DNA of 64,000 nucleotides from Exophiala sp. HKRS030 (taxonomy: Eukaryota; Ascomycota; Eurotiomycetes; Chaetothyriales; Herpotrichiellaceae), in contig JAHWDD010000007.1 of NCBI GenBank assembly GCA_023897205.1, forward strand, positions 2,418,001 to 2,482,000, in the 5' to 3' direction. The notes under the pieces are model-generated. The model did not search any database. It was not told the origin of the DNA and saw only the letters and a program-made list of their open reading frames with translations. Of the stretch, positions 47,201-59,353 are shown piece by piece; within the stretch, counting starts at the first letter, position 1, and the number at the start of each line of letters is the position of its first letter. The position numbers and the translations under genes are program-made.

Positions 47201-49084
47201 GTCAGACCCTGTGCCTTCGCCACTTTCAATTGTTTCTCTCGTTTCGATCTCCATATCTCAGGAAGTGGGTGCTTGCGATTTTGAGTCTTCTTGACCACCG
47301 AGTACACGGGCTCTTCGTCGGTTTCGCCTTCGGATTCATCAGTATCAGATAAGGGATCCGACTCTTCATCATCGTCCCGGAAGAAATCGGCGCACGCATC
47401 CCGAATATCCTGGAGTTGAGGGTCTTCCAACTTCAGGCAAAGGTCACGAAGGTCTTGTGCCTTAACTTCCACATTACTAAGAAACTCGTCAACACTGTTT
47501 GCTTCCAGTGCTTGCGGCAACAACACCGCATTCTTCAGTAATATCCGACATAAGAGGAAGATCCGAATCTCAGCAATCTCACTTGTGAGTCTGGCAGCCT
47601 CCGCTGGCAGCATCCCGGGCATTCGATCACTGAGGAAAGGACCACTAGGGGTGCAGATTCTAATTTTGAAGTCTTTGGAACTTCCAATCTTAGTGCCTTG
47701 AACGAGACGATTCTGCAACTCCTGCTTGGTCTCCACGCGTGACATGTCTGGCTCTTGCTTAGTTTGCTTGCCGTGCTCGCCCGTCCTGACAATCCCAGCT
47801 TGAGAGAGTCCTGCATTTTCCGGTGCTGACTGAACCTCCGGTGTTGCTTCGCTAATCTTTTGCTGTGGTATCGCTTGCTTCTTACCCTTACCCTTTGCCT
47901 TTTTCTTCTTCTTCGGTGTTTGGGTTTTGCTGTTCTGGCTTTTCGAGCCTGGTTGGGAAGCGGCTCCTGTCGCAGCCTCTCCAGAAACTTCATCCAATTC
48001 GTTCGCTGGCTGAGATATCACAAGACCGATGTCGTTCTGACCAGACTCATCATTCCGTATCGTAAGATCGTTCAGAACATCTTCGACGCCTCCAGCATCC
48101 GAGGCGTCAAGCCAAAGGCAATATCTGATTAGCTTGACGTAAGTCTCACGCTCAATTTCGAGCACGTCCTCGATCGGATCCCAGTCTTCGCTCCCATCAA
48201 ATTTACTGTTATTGTGAAGCTGATCCAAAAATTCTTGCTCTTTCCGAGCGTCTTCCTTCTCTCGAAGTTCACGCTTGAGTCGATCGAGCTCCTTGGCCTG
48301 TCGGCGAAAGAGGGCAGCCTCGCGTTTCAGTTTCTTTTCTTCCTTTTCTTGGGCCATGTTTTCCTCTTCTTGGCATGCCTTCGCCCATTTGAACCATTTA
48401 CGCTTCTGGTTGGCGAGGTGAGATATACGAGCGGTGAATCGCTCCAAGGCAAGCCGCACTGTGCGTTTATCCGTAATCAGAGAATTAAGAAACTTTTCGT
48501 GGCCATAATCCATGGTCTGAGCATAAAAGTGTTCATGATGAACCTTTCTTGCTCTAATGACACGGTCCAACAGGCAGTACTTCATGTATAGATAATGATG
48601 CACCTCTCCAAGAACATCCTCATCCTCAGCATTGCTGAAATCTTCATTGGCTAGTTTCTTCCCACTGTTTGCCAGGTAGGATGGCGGCGCAGCAGAAAGA
48701 TCATCAAGATGAGCGTTACGCTTCTTGTATCCCTTATAAAGACCTGCAAAACATGCCAGAGCCAGTCAGTGTCTATGTCAATCTGGAGCAGTCAGGCAAA
48801 TTGTTGGGAAGTTCTCCAGGTTTCACGTTGATGTTGGAACGATATGGATATTGGTGGGACTTTTGCTTCCCAGTGCTCAGAACAGTGACATGCGTGTTCT
48901 GGGTGACTCGTTGGACAATGTGGGGTGACGTACCAAAGCACTGTTTGGCATGATAGCGACAGAACAGGGAGTCAAGAGACGTTGCCGGAGCCAGACATGG
49001 CTTCTTGTCTGAGAGGCTCAGGGCACTGCACTTGCGACCCTCAGGCGACACCTGGAACGGTTCGCCTCCGTGATTGTCCATCAT
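44257..49084 (-). CDS. Large uncharacterised protein (1,399 aa) with N-terminal Cys/His cluster
   Basis: Nine exons: 49084-48934, 48743-46852, 46777-46640, 46603-46325, 46265-46148, 46064-45677, 45600-45470, 45415-44942, 44885-44257; frame is kept throughout. I do not recognise a named family. Residues ~16-52 form a compact cluster (CSALSLSDKKPC, then LFCRYHAKQCFGLYKGYKKR) that could bind zinc. A charged coiled coil lies at ~175-222 (KKLKREAALFRRQAKELDRL), a Lys block at ~330-345, and an acidic stretch at ~500-525. The last ~500 residues are compact, with GFVPYYNFDDADAASQANYL, ARVQVGFGRRADEAHWQTLQ and a C-terminal region around KVRHRKDVILVMGCDEDELI and TQPWRLEIDFWKSF. The junction between exons 5 and 6 is the least secure. 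Nuclear location is likely from composition. Confidence 0.8.
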
Positions 49085-50945
49085 CTCGAACCATCAAACG
49101 TACCCGTCAATCAGAGCTTTTGAAGACAATGAAAATCTGAAAATCGCTTGTTCAATTGCACGTGCGCGTTCGAAGTCGACTCCAATGAATGCAATGCACA
49201 ATAATAGGGGTATTAAATATGACGTAAATGTATAGGGAACGCGTCGCGTATCTAAATGACTGATTAGGTCTAGTGCGGCGCATTTCGTGAGAGAGCCGTT
49301 GGTTGTGTCACCTGACATGAATATCTCTCAGGTTTTTGTCCCGTGCCCTTGCCAAAGTCCTGGGCCGCCTTCGAGAAGTTTTACAGCTTACACGTCGCTC
49401 AGCTGCTTGAGAAAGCACGAGTCTCAAAACCCGGATCGTTGCTGGTCCCAAGAATTCGGAATACCAACCTTGGAGCAGGCCTAATTGCCCTCTGAGCAGG
49501 TTAGAAGCAGTCACACATCCTTAGTCTCATTCAATACCGGTCGTATCCTCGCACTCTCCATAATTACTCACTAGCATATTTGTGATGGGCAGCTGCAGTA
49601 GGACAACTGTCGACCTTTAAACCATATTCAAATCCTCCATTGATGTCCACAAATGCCCAGCGCCGAGAAAGCGTCTCTTAGTCAAGAATACTTTGCGGCC
49701 ACGTGGTTATGAAGACTAAATATCCACTTGAAAACTTACCACAGGGACCAGCAGAATTCTGAGTGGGCGTGATGAATAGGAGACAAAGGTGTAGAAGTGT
49801 GGATGCTCTGCAACGCGCCTGCTTCGATCCACATCTTAGATCGGTTCGACGGTCACCATGTCCATTTCTGGCCATAAGCTCCTTCTGCAGAATAAAGTTC
49901 TGCTGAAAAATGAAATCAATCCACGCTTAAGAGTGGTAGGCTCACCTGATCAATACTTGCTGAAACGATTAGGGCGTAAGCATTTCGAAAGAATCGACCG
50001 GTGATGCGTTCCCCAAGGGCTCGAAAGCCGTTGCTATTGCCGAAACTGAAATGTGCGCATGTAAGTTGCTTGATCCCTTTCTCGGTGATGCCTATGATGG
50101 TCGATCATGTGGTGGCTGCATTAGTGAATTCCTACATGCCCCGCCAGAGCAGTGTATCGACTATTGAGCACCATATGACTCGTGGAGCCGTGTTAGTAAT
50201 AAGTATACTGGATGCATATTGGGATTTGATGATTGCTACGAGGAGCAAAGCAGCATATCGGAGACTAAGCTCAAAAGTCCAAAACGTCCGGTATGCTATC
50301 GCAATGAGAATATGCTATCTATGTGGAGCACCAAGCCTTATCCAGCCTATTGAAAATCATACCGTTGAACTTACGGCATCCTACATCCTTGGCTACACGC
50401 TGCACGGTAAATCAATTCCCGAACACGTCTAGACGAACCATAAGGCCACTTGACAGACCAATCTTGTGGACACCATGCCCGGTTGCAAAAATTTTATCAG
50501 ATCAGAATGTAATCTTATCAAATCCGATAATCGGGCAGAATTGGATCTGCACGAGGTCCAGAAGCAAGATTTGTGGGGATGTCGGACTACACAGCGGACA
50601 GCTAGGCTTTGATTGTGGAAACGTCCACGCATGATATACCCTCAGTGATCTGTTGGGTATATCCCTAGGCCAATTGAGGAGAGCTTCCTGGTCTGGCCCT
50701 TGATGTCACCACGGTCAAAGTTCCCTCGCTAAGAGCCCGAAATCCTTTTTCGTTGCCCTAACAGGCCATTGTTAGACTTTGTCGCAATGTGACAGTATGT
50801 CGGTTAGAAGGTAAGTCAGGGTATGAAAGCCATATATATATCCCATGGCTCGCATGCGCTTGGGCAAGAGACCTGTGATTCGATCTTGTCCTATGCAATC
50901 CATCTAGGAAGACCTTCGCAAGTGCCTCGCTCTTCACTGTTCAAA
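49085..50945. other. 1.9-kb spacer
   Basis: Promoter sides of the large gene and the MFS gene. The frame at 50001-50432 lacks domains and its exon chain cannot be completed. Confidence 0.45.
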
Positions 50946-52944
50946 ATGTCAGCTATCCCAACCGAGGATATTGGCAAAGTGCCTCAACAGTCAGAGAATG
51001 ATATTGAGAAGCACAACACAATCAACAACACAGTAGAGACGTCCGACGATGACAAGAGCGAGGAAAGCTCTGAACACAAGCAAGATGGCGTCAAGAGAGT
51101 CGAGGCCATTACCACTGTATGGTCCAAACAGCTACTAATAGCCATGTTTGTTTTGTACGTATCAATGGACTCATTTTCCTTCTGACACGGCAGTAAACTA
51201 ATCATGACCTACGACCAGGCTCTACCTTGTCAGCTTCAGCGACATGCTATTACAAGCGGTCCAGTGGAATCTCGTCCCTTATGTTACGTCGTCTTTTTCT
51301 CAGCATGGTCTACTAGCAACCACCGGGATCGTCGCCTCAATCATTGGCGGTGTCTCTACGCTTTCAATTGCAAAGATAATCGATATATGGGGTCGTTGTG
51401 AAGGTTTCCTTCTCATGCTTCTCCTGGTCGTGGTTGGCATGATCATGAAAGCCACTTGCCAGAACGTCGAAACCTATGCGGCGGCGCATACCATATACTG
51501 GGTGGGACATCTCGGATTGATTTATGTGATCAATGTCATCCTCGCAGATATTACAACTCTGCGAAACCGAATGATCACTTTCGGTATAAACTCTACACCC
51601 ACAATTGCCACTACGTTTGCCGGTCCTCGAATCGCCGACCTCTTCTACACAAATGTCAACTTTCGATGGGCATTCGGATCCTTCTGCTTCATTTTACTGG
51701 CCTTCTGTGCACCTGTTGCCGTCATCTTCATTATTAGCAAACGGAAAGCGATCAAATTGGGGGTATACCCTGAAAGAGTACACAAGGGAAATGCATGGCA
51801 AACTTTCAAATATTATGTGGTAGAGTTCGATGGTATGTATCTGCTGATCCCGGTCAAGTTGTGCAAAGTACTAAAGCCCACACTTCTAGTTGTTGGCATG
51901 ATGCTTACCACTTTTGGTTGGTCGCTGCTACTCTTGCCCTTCAATCTAGCAGCCACTGCACCGAACGGATGGGCAACGGGATACATCATAGCCATGATTG
52001 TACTCGGTGTCGCGTGTTTGGCGGCGTTTGTCGTGTGGGAGAAGTGGTTCGCTCCCGTTGCATACTTCCCATTCAAATTCCTCAAGAATCGAACGATCCT
52101 CGGAGCATGTGTGCTTTATGGTGTCATGTTCATCTCCATCTTGTACGTCCATGCAACCTGGTCTCAATCTGAATTCAGCTAACAAAAGACTTGCGCAGCT
52201 GCTGGGACGCATACTACGGATCGTACCTCCAGGTGGTTCACGATCTGGACATCACGATCTCCGGCTATGTTCTCAATTGTTTCTCGTTGATGTCCTCTTT
52301 CATCATGCCTTTTGTTGGCCTGTAAGTACAATCAACAACATGGCTCTCATTCTTCGCCTAACATTTCAACTAGCACAATCCGTTATACCGGTGATTACAA
52401 ATGGACAGCATACGTGGGAGTACCATTCTGCGTCCTGGGAACAGCATTGCTCATCCACTTCCGTCAGCCAAATGCAGACCTTGGATACCTGATCATGTGC
52501 CAATTCTTCAACGGCATTTCGAGTGGTATCTGGGCAATCACAGCACAATTGGCAGTCATGGCGTCTGTAACACATCAGGAGGTTGCAGTTGCTCTTGCTC
52601 TATGGGGAATGTTTGGTTCCATTGGTGCCGCCATTGGCTTCGCTATTGCTGGCTCGCTGTGGACCAATATTCTCCCTACACAGCTTTACAACAGATTGCC
52701 CGCTGACAGCAAGGATTTGTGGATCGAGATATATGGTTCCATCGTCGTACAAAAATCATACCCTATAGGCGACCCGGTCAGAGATGCCATCATTGGTGCT
52801 TATGGAGATGTCCAGAGAAAGATGGTTATCGCTGGTGCAGCTTTTATTCCCATCCTATTGGTCAGCATAGTGGCCTGGAAGAGAATCAATGTCAAGGATC
52901 TGGAGGCAGTTAAGGGCAAACAATCCAAAGGAAATATATGGTAG
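50946..52944 (+). CDS. Siderophore-iron MFS transporter (Sit1/Mir type)
   Basis: 608-residue carrier, about 14 helices, importing ferric siderophore chelates at the plasma membrane in characterised relatives. Exons: 50946-51154, 51219-52142, 52199-52321, 52374-52944. Signatures: a polar N-terminus rich in Glu/Asp/Ser, WNLVPYVTSSFSQHGLL, IIGGVSTLSIAKIIDIWGRCEGF, GINSTPTIATTFAGPRIADL, and FCWDAYYGSYLQVVH with the family's C-W-D-x-Y near helix 9. The C-terminal block QLAVMASVTHQEVAVALALWG and the conserved WTNILPTQLYNRLP loop also fit. No siderophore synthetase lies in the window, so it may take up foreign siderophores; the substrate is inferred only from family. Confidence 0.93.
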
Positions 52945-53387
52945 ATAGGCATGTCAATTTGTTGGCTCTGGAAAATGTGCTCTACGGCCTGGTTCAATCG
53001 GTTAAGAGCCGCTTGACCTACAGAGGGTTTCTTTCGGTATTTACTGATCAATTGGACCTCCGAGCAAGTTACTCCAGTTACTCTGATTGTTTTGTTTCAT
53101 GCTCGGCAATAGACTCCAGTAATTATGTGTATGCCAACCACGGCCAACGCAGTATTTGTGCATTAAATGCACTGGGCTGTGCAGTATTAGATTTGTACTT
53201 CACCCAACTGATATCTCCGGGCAAGTTTTCAACTGTCAAGCGCAGTTCTCACTTGAAACAGTACAACTATATCCACTATATCCTGCCTGCTCTCACGGGG
53301 CCGTGTCGTCTTGCTTCAACATCCTGTCCTGTCTCGAAAACTCATTCCCTCAAGTGTGTCTTTGTCTACAGGTCACACGCCGTCAGC
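52945..53387. other. Spacer between MFS gene and EXO84, open in the EXO84 frame
   Basis: The EXO84 frame stays open across the whole 443 bp. TTTGTCTACAG just before 53372 is a possible leader-intron acceptor. Confidence 0.45.
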
Positions 53388-55436
53388 ATGGACACTCGAG
53401 GCTTGACATTGAGAAAGAAGCGCAAAGACCGTCCCGTCATCAGCGCTCCTCAAAACGCAACTGGTTCTGGCATCGCTAGACTTGCACCACAGCAGAACAA
53501 GTCTAGCAATCTTACGGTTCCACGAGAACGAAATGCCCCGACCGAGACCTCTGACCTTGTCAAGCGCCGATACTCGACTCGATATAATCAACTTCCCGAC
53601 TTTAGCAATTCCGGTGCTCCTCCCATTCCCAACCTTCCAGGCACATTGAAGCGCCGATCTGGTGGTGGATCTCCCCGAAGGCCTGGCACAGCGTCTTCTG
53701 CACGACCTTTGCTCGTCGATGGCGAAATCTTCAAGGACCCCAATCTCCAACATGAGCGTTATGTCACGGATCTACTGTCGGCTGCCTCGGAGCAGGAAAT
53801 ACAAGAGTATCAGGCTGGCTTGCAGCGGCTCAAGAATCGAAACTCGACAGAGATGCAACAAAGTGTTTACCAGAACCGGACACAGTTTATCAAGATCAGT
53901 AAAGAGGCAGAGAAACTAAAGACGGAGATGTCTGTCTTGCAGAGTCTCATGTCAGAACTCACGGATACCCTTGGACAAGGCAGTGCCAGTAGCACCAACA
54001 TAAGCTCAGCCCCGGATGATACCGGTATGTCTCAGGCTAGACGTAATCCCAATCGATCATCTGTCGCGAACTTGGAGCAAATGTGGAACATCCAGTTACA
54101 AACCCTATGGAAGAATGTCGAAAAGTCTCAGAAGTTCTTACCCGTGGCACCAGGCCGGCATATTGTGGCAGAGACGGGTAACTGGATCGAGCTTGACAGT
54201 GCTACATGGAAGCCCAAACGACCAGTGCACATTGTGCTTCTCAACGATCATCTGTTGGTGGCGTCCAAGAAGCGAAAACGAGTTGATCCAAACGCTCCAC
54301 AACAAGGCCCAGCTCCGATCAAGCGAGTTGCAGAAGAATGCTGGCCATTACAAGATATCGAGATCATTGACATGGCTGCAAGTGTGACCTCTGGTACCAG
54401 TTCGCTGGCAGAAGAGAAGGCCATCGCCTCAGCTTTGACCATCCGATCAGGATCCAAATCTTTGACCTATAGACACGAAAAGCGCGACGAACAAGCAAAG
54501 AATGGCTTGCTGATGGCTTTGCGGAAGGCATGTGAAGACGTGCGAAAAGCAACAAAGACTCAAGAGGAGCAGACGACATCTGCAACAGAAAGCCTCAATT
54601 ATTTCGCCACACGCGACCCAGCTTCGGCGAAGAAAACCGACATTATTGAAAGCATCAATTCAACCAAGGACAAACCAGACATTCTGTTCGAGGTAGACGG
54701 TAAACAACAGAACTTCAGATGGATTGAGGTTCAGATCGACGATCTTGATATTGAAATTGCGCTGCAACAATTTGAAGACGCTGTTGAGAAAGTGGAAAAG
54801 CTTCGCAAGATTGCACGCGAATTGAAGAACAACTCAATTGCACAGGAGCTCATCTCAGTGAAAGTTGACGAGAGAGCCGCCAAACTTGCGACCACACTCT
54901 GTCGTGAACTTGTCGAAACGCCCTCGTATTTGGAGCCGACCAAGCGCACAGCGGATTACCTAATACGATTGGGTTTCGAAGATCGCGCTCGCGAAGTCTA
55001 TCTAGATGCACGCAGCGAAACACTAACCAAACGGGCTCGACAATGCGTCTTTGAAGGCGACCTACACCGCTACGTCTTTTCCATTTCATATGTCTACTTC
55101 ACCGTTGTCAAGAACACAGTGCTCATCTATCAGGAGTCATTCGCTTCGACCACTATCAGCGCTTGTATCAAGTGGGCCAACGACCATCTCGAGACATTCA
55201 ACACGCTTCTGGTGCGCCAATTGAGTGCCGTCGACACCGGCGGAAAAGTGTGGCGTGAATGTATGGATGTTGTGTGGAATCATGAGCGTGAAATGCTGAG
55301 TGACGTTGGCTTGGACTTCAGAGAGGTCATCGGACGTGGTTTGGAGGTTAGAGATGTTCCTGCACCCAGGAAGCCAAGTGAGAATAGAGATGGGCCGCGG
55401 TCAAAGAGTCGTGCTAGAACGAAAGATACTCAATAA
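53388..55436 (+). CDS. EXO84: Exocyst complex component Exo84
   Basis: Intronless 682-residue subunit of the exocyst, which tethers secretory vesicles at growing tips. The start MDTRGLTLRKKRKDRP is the usual fungal N-terminus, followed by a Pro/Ser/Arg-rich region. A coiled coil (~130-200) precedes the PH domain (~257-387: HIVAETGNWIELDSATWKP, HIVLLNDHLLVASKKRKR) and the helical C-terminal domain (~430-654: EVQIDDLDIEIALQQFEDAV, ADYLIRLGFEDRAREVYLDA). I chose the ATG at 53388 on family grounds; an in-frame ATG at 52938 would add 150 residues of unrelated look and overlap the stop of the preceding gene. Confidence 0.94.
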   Translation: MDTRGLTLRKKRKDRPVISAPQNATGSGIARLAPQQNKSSNLTVPRERNAPTETSDLVKRRYSTRYNQLPDFSNSGAPPIPNLPGTLKRRSGGGSPRRPGTASSARPLLVDGEIFKDPNLQHERYVTDLLSAASEQEIQEYQAGLQRLKNRNSTEMQQSVYQNRTQFIKISKEAEKLKTEMSVLQSLMSELTDTLGQGSASSTNISSAPDDTGMSQARRNPNRSSVANLEQMWNIQLQTLWKNVEKSQKFLPVAPGRHIVAETGNWIELDSATWKPKRPVHIVLLNDHLLVASKKRKRVDPNAPQQGPAPIKRVAEECWPLQDIEIIDMAASVTSGTSSLAEEKAIASALTIRSGSKSLTYRHEKRDEQAKNGLLMALRKACEDVRKATKTQEEQTTSATESLNYFATRDPASAKKTDIIESINSTKDKPDILFEVDGKQQNFRWIEVQIDDLDIEIALQQFEDAVEKVEKLRKIARELKNNSIAQELISVKVDERAAKLATTLCRELVETPSYLEPTKRTADYLIRLGFEDRAREVYLDARSETLTKRARQCVFEGDLHRYVFSISYVYFTVVKNTVLIYQESFASTTISACIKWANDHLETFNTLLVRQLSAVDTGGKVWRECMDVVWNHEREMLSDVGLDFREVIGRGLEVRDVPAPRKPSENRDGPRSKSRARTKDTQ

Positions 55437-55944
55437 GGTGATAGAAGGGATGGCAGAAGTGAGTGGAGATGGAATTATATTGGGGAAGTCCTTCCGCTAA
55501 GCAGGGAATAAGAACTATGTATGCAGGTTGCTTTTACACAAAACGAGAACGTAAAGGTATGCATAGTCTAGCAGAATGAAAAACATGCACACGCCCCGGA
55601 GATGCTGGTACAAATAGTACAAAATGACAACATACACCGCGGCATATTCATCTCTTCAACTGCCTTCCCCGAGCATTTGCCGTTTTTCTAGACCTCATAA
55701 GTCATGTGGTCGACAACTGTCCGTAATCTCTCACAATATCGAAATGGTGCACCAGATCATGGGCACCTTCAATGTGAGGTTCTGATTCGCTGATATTACA
55801 TGATGTACACGTTTTGCTGAGGTATAGTTTTGGAGACATTCGACCCGTCGACAAGGACTTCGAGGACCTTCCAAGATGCCAGAACAATGTCCGTTTCAGT
55901 CGGCCACAGGGTTGACTTTCGGGTCATTTGGAAGGTTGAGTAAT
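55437..55944. other. Convergent spacer
   Basis: 3' regions of EXO84 and HSP10. Nothing else seen. Confidence 0.5.
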
Positions 55945-56467
55945 TTACTCGTTGATCTTAGCCAGCAGCCTGCACACCAGCGGGTTAGCCATTGGCATAC
56001 TCAAATTCGACCTAAACAGAGAGAAGAGTAAAAGTGGACGAAGGAAAGCAGAGAACGGGAACAGTGAAACATACTCAGCATCTCTGAAAAGATGATACTC
56101 CTCGTCGCCGACCTTGACCGGACTGCCACCATACTGGGGAATGAGAACCTTGTCACCGGCCTGAACGCTCATGACGATGCGCTTGCCGTCTCTGTCGAAA
56201 CCGCCGGGACCGACGGCGAGGACCTTGGCTTCATTGAGTTCCTTGACGGAGGATTCGGGGAGGAAGATGCCGCCGGCGGTGCGGGCCTCGGCCTTCACGC
56301 GCTGGACGAGCACGCGGTCCAGCAGCGGGACGAGCGATTTGATGGATTTGAGTGCGGTGGTCTATTGGTCGAGAAAGAAGGAGAATCAGCTGGTTAGTCG
56401 ATGGCTGCGACAGTAGGATGGGGACTGAGAAGGATGGTATTTGCGGAGGGCATTAAATACTTACCAT
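55945..56467 (-). CDS. HSP10: Mitochondrial co-chaperonin Hsp10
   Basis: 104-residue GroES homologue that caps Hsp60 in the mitochondrial matrix. Exon 1 contributes only the start codon (56467-56465), spliced by ATG|GTAAGT; exon 2 is 56361-56075, exon 3 is 55969-55945. The product begins MTTALKSIKSLVPLLDRVLV, with GGIFLPESSVKELNEAKVLA, the mobile loop region, and AGDKVLIPQYGGSPVKVGDE; it ends LLAKINE. Length is exactly as expected. Divergent from FIP1 with 376 bp between start codons. Confidence 0.95.
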
Positions 56468-56843
56468 GGTGAGAAAGAACGGATGAGGGTTGAATGAAGA
56501 TGACGAGCTGGTGAGAAGGTACGGAGAGACTGTGTATGAAGGTGAGCTGTTGATCGACGACAGGAGAGTCGAGTTGGAGTAAACAGATGGGAGATGCTCG
56601 GCTACTCCATTCATTTCCTTTGCGATTCTTTTTTTCTCGAACCATCTGTCCGCTACACTTTCCTGGTTCGGATACGTTTGCTCTCCGCAAGGCTGGCATT
56701 CAGCCTCGCATTCTCCCCGCAACATCCATACTTTGTGCACAACCCAAAAGTCGTGACCAGCATTTCTTCGTCCTCTTGTGTTTTAACGTGACCCTCCGGA
56801 CTTTGTAACCCTATCGCGTCCCGAAATTCTCAATACCGCAAAA
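56468..56843. promoter_or_regulatory. Bidirectional promoter HSP10/FIP1 with possible heat-shock element
   Basis: TTC-N2-GAA (TTCTCGAA) at 56634-56641, with a further TTC a few bases upstream, resembles a heat-shock element, fitting HSP10. FIP1 would share this region. Short matches of this kind arise by chance. Confidence 0.35.
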
Positions 56844-57924
56844 ATGATGGACTCTGATGACGACGATATTTACCCCGAGTACGAGGTATCCAATGGGCAT
56901 CGAAACACGAATGAAGTTAAAATGGAGGAACCAGAAGAGGGAGAAGAGGAGGGCGAGGAGGTTGAAGATGACAGCGATGTGAGCTCCTGGCAGATTGCAA
57001 ATCCCACCATATACCAATACTAAGACCTCATAGGACGATGTCGACTTCATCATAGACGCGAAAGAAGACATCAAACCCGAGCCAGGATCGTAAGTCCCGG
57101 GATTCCTCCCTTCGCTTCCCAAATACACCTTTTCTAATCATTCCACCACGTTCAGACAGTCTAAGCGACAACAAGGTCTAGCACAAATAGCAGGCGATAC
57201 TCATAAATCATCCTCTACACCGCAACCAGCTTTGAAAACAGGCACATCTCGAGACACACGCGCCGTATCATCACAACCCAATGACCGACCAGGTACCGAC
57301 TACCCAGCGCGGCACACCTCGAAGCTCGACGTCAACGGCAACCCCATCCACCCCACAACAGGCAAACCCATCCTCTCCACCGATTTTGACACCGACTTCC
57401 CCTCCGAATCCTCCAAGCCATGGCGAAAACCCGGCGCCGATATCACGGATTATTTCAACTACGGATTCGACGAGTTCACCTGGGCTTCCTACTGTCTCAA
57501 GCAAGAAACCATGCCGAAGGAAATCAAGGAGATCACTCAGCAGGCTGAGCAGATGAAGGCGTTTGTCGAGGGTATCCCAGGCGGAGGCGGCATTCCTGGA
57601 ATGCCAGCTATACCTACAGGGCCTGGAGGTGTCGGCGCGGCGGATATGTCACAAATGGCCATGCCGAGCGAAGCGCAGATGCAACAGATGTTTGCCGCCA
57701 TGACATCTCAAGGGTTGGATCCTTCGGCTATGGATCCTACGCAGTTCATGCAGTTCATGAGTGGTGGAGGAGGTGCGATGATGGGCCAAGCGCAGCCTCC
57801 TACTGGTCCTTCTGGAGGGTTCGGAGGGCCAGGTGGTGGAGGATTTGATGGTGGATTTGGAGGGGTTGGTGGTGGAGGAGGCGGTGGTAGAGGGCGCGGA
57901 AAGGGTAGGAGAGGGAATTGGTAA
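56844..57924 (+). CDS. FIP1: Pre-mRNA polyadenylation factor Fip1
   Basis: 319-residue subunit of the cleavage and polyadenylation factor that tethers poly(A) polymerase. Exons 56844-56978, 57034-57089, 57156-57924. The acidic N-terminus ([10 protein letters not shown], then a Glu-rich run) is typical. The Fip1 motif lies at ~150-178 ([20 protein letters not shown] then [10 protein letters not shown]). The C-terminus is Met/Gln-rich, then Gly-rich, ending in an [11 protein letters not shown] basic tail. A second ATG directly follows the first (56847). Confidence 0.95.
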
Positions 57925-59353
57925 TTCTGACATGGTTGTCAAATTGGTCGTATCATGCTTCACTGCGATCGCCGAGGGTCGAAGACGGAGTGCTGTACCA
58001 TACGAAGAGAACTCTCACCTATTCGACCAGCGTCGATATGAGCTGAGCGGCATACCAATATGCATTACACCTCCATGTCTGAGACCACAGTTGCTATCTA
58101 TCATGAGCAACAAATATTACCCACCGCAGCCCAGTATCCAACCCGAAATGGCTTCACCAAGAAGACAACACCACCATTCCCCAAGCTGATCTGGACAACA
58201 AAACGAAGTCGACCAGAGCACACCACTTCCCGTGTCGATAAGCTGGCCACCACATGCCCCGTCAGCATTCGCGGGACGCGACACAGCCACTCTCTGGCCT
58301 CACATCTCCATGCACCGCGTGGAAAAAGCACAACCAATCCTGACTTTCCTTTTCCCTCGTTCGTCGCCTCGCCGTCCGTAGAGCACAGCCAGATACAGGT
58401 GATCTGTCCCTCCAGGACGAAGCCGACGGATGAGCCATTGAGAACAAGCGTGTGCCGGGCACAACGTTGAAACACCTTCGGGAGATAGGACAACGTACGC
58501 ACACACACGCGCGCGCACCGAATCACCTCTGGGAGGCCGATGATACACAATGGGCCCCTCGATCGATGCTCGCCGCCCTCGGCTTTTTCAAACATGCAAC
58601 AGGCATATATACTTTGCGGAACGCGAGTGGTCTGCCAGACCAGCCGCTTTTTCGTCTAGATACCAAACTGACGGGCATCTACGCATATGTCCAGGGAGTC
58701 TTTTAAGTTCTGCAGCATCAGCGTCGCATGCAGGAAGCTGGGATGGTCTGCACCCTCAGTCATGGCTGATAGGTGATGGGTTGCATGGTATGTAGGTAGG
58801 GTCAAGATTTCAGATGAGGCGGCATGGTACAAGGTCACGATCTTTGTCATGGGACAGGAAAATTAATCAGAGCAACGGTAGAAAAAATAGTTTACTTCCG
58901 AATCGGAAAAGTCTCGTGTCTCGTGTCTCATACGAATTGGACTGAAAGAAATGGTTGTTTCCACCTTGACTTCCATTTGACTGTGAAAAGACTATCTAAG
59001 CATTTCAGTATGTAGACTTCGTCTCCGTCCTTCTTCTCCAAGTACTGGTCTACTGGAAAGCCTCAAGTAATCTTCCTTAGGACACGGTTCCAGGTGGGTG
59101 GGTAGGTTGTTCTGGACGAGATCGCCTGTTTTCCATAGAGAACGCCAGTCACAGCCCCATAAATTGCATATAGTCCTGTACGTCCAAATCGACGTTCAGA
59201 TATGTTCTGCGGATCCGAACCCAAGGATATATGTATCAATTTGCATGAAATCGAGGAGTTCGACCCTGTGGACCACGAGGATATCGAGAAGCATGGTAAC
59301 TGGGGGCTAAAGATCTGTCAGAAACAACACTCTTGAAACTGAAATCTTGATTA
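57925..59353. other. Convergent spacer, possibly holding the true 3' end of the HEI10-like gene
   Basis: No independent gene recognised. The minus frame 59236-59340 may be a further exon of the HEI10-like gene; see findings. The minus frame at 58101-58595 has no domain. Confidence 0.45.

Noticed and set aside
50001..50432. Plus-strand frame in the spacer before the MFS gene
   Set aside because: No ATG-supported model, domain or exon chain; may be noise or debris.
58101..58595. Minus-strand 164-codon frame downstream of FIP1
   Set aside because: No recognised motif, Cys/Val/Arg-rich noise-like composition, and it sits in a 3' region.
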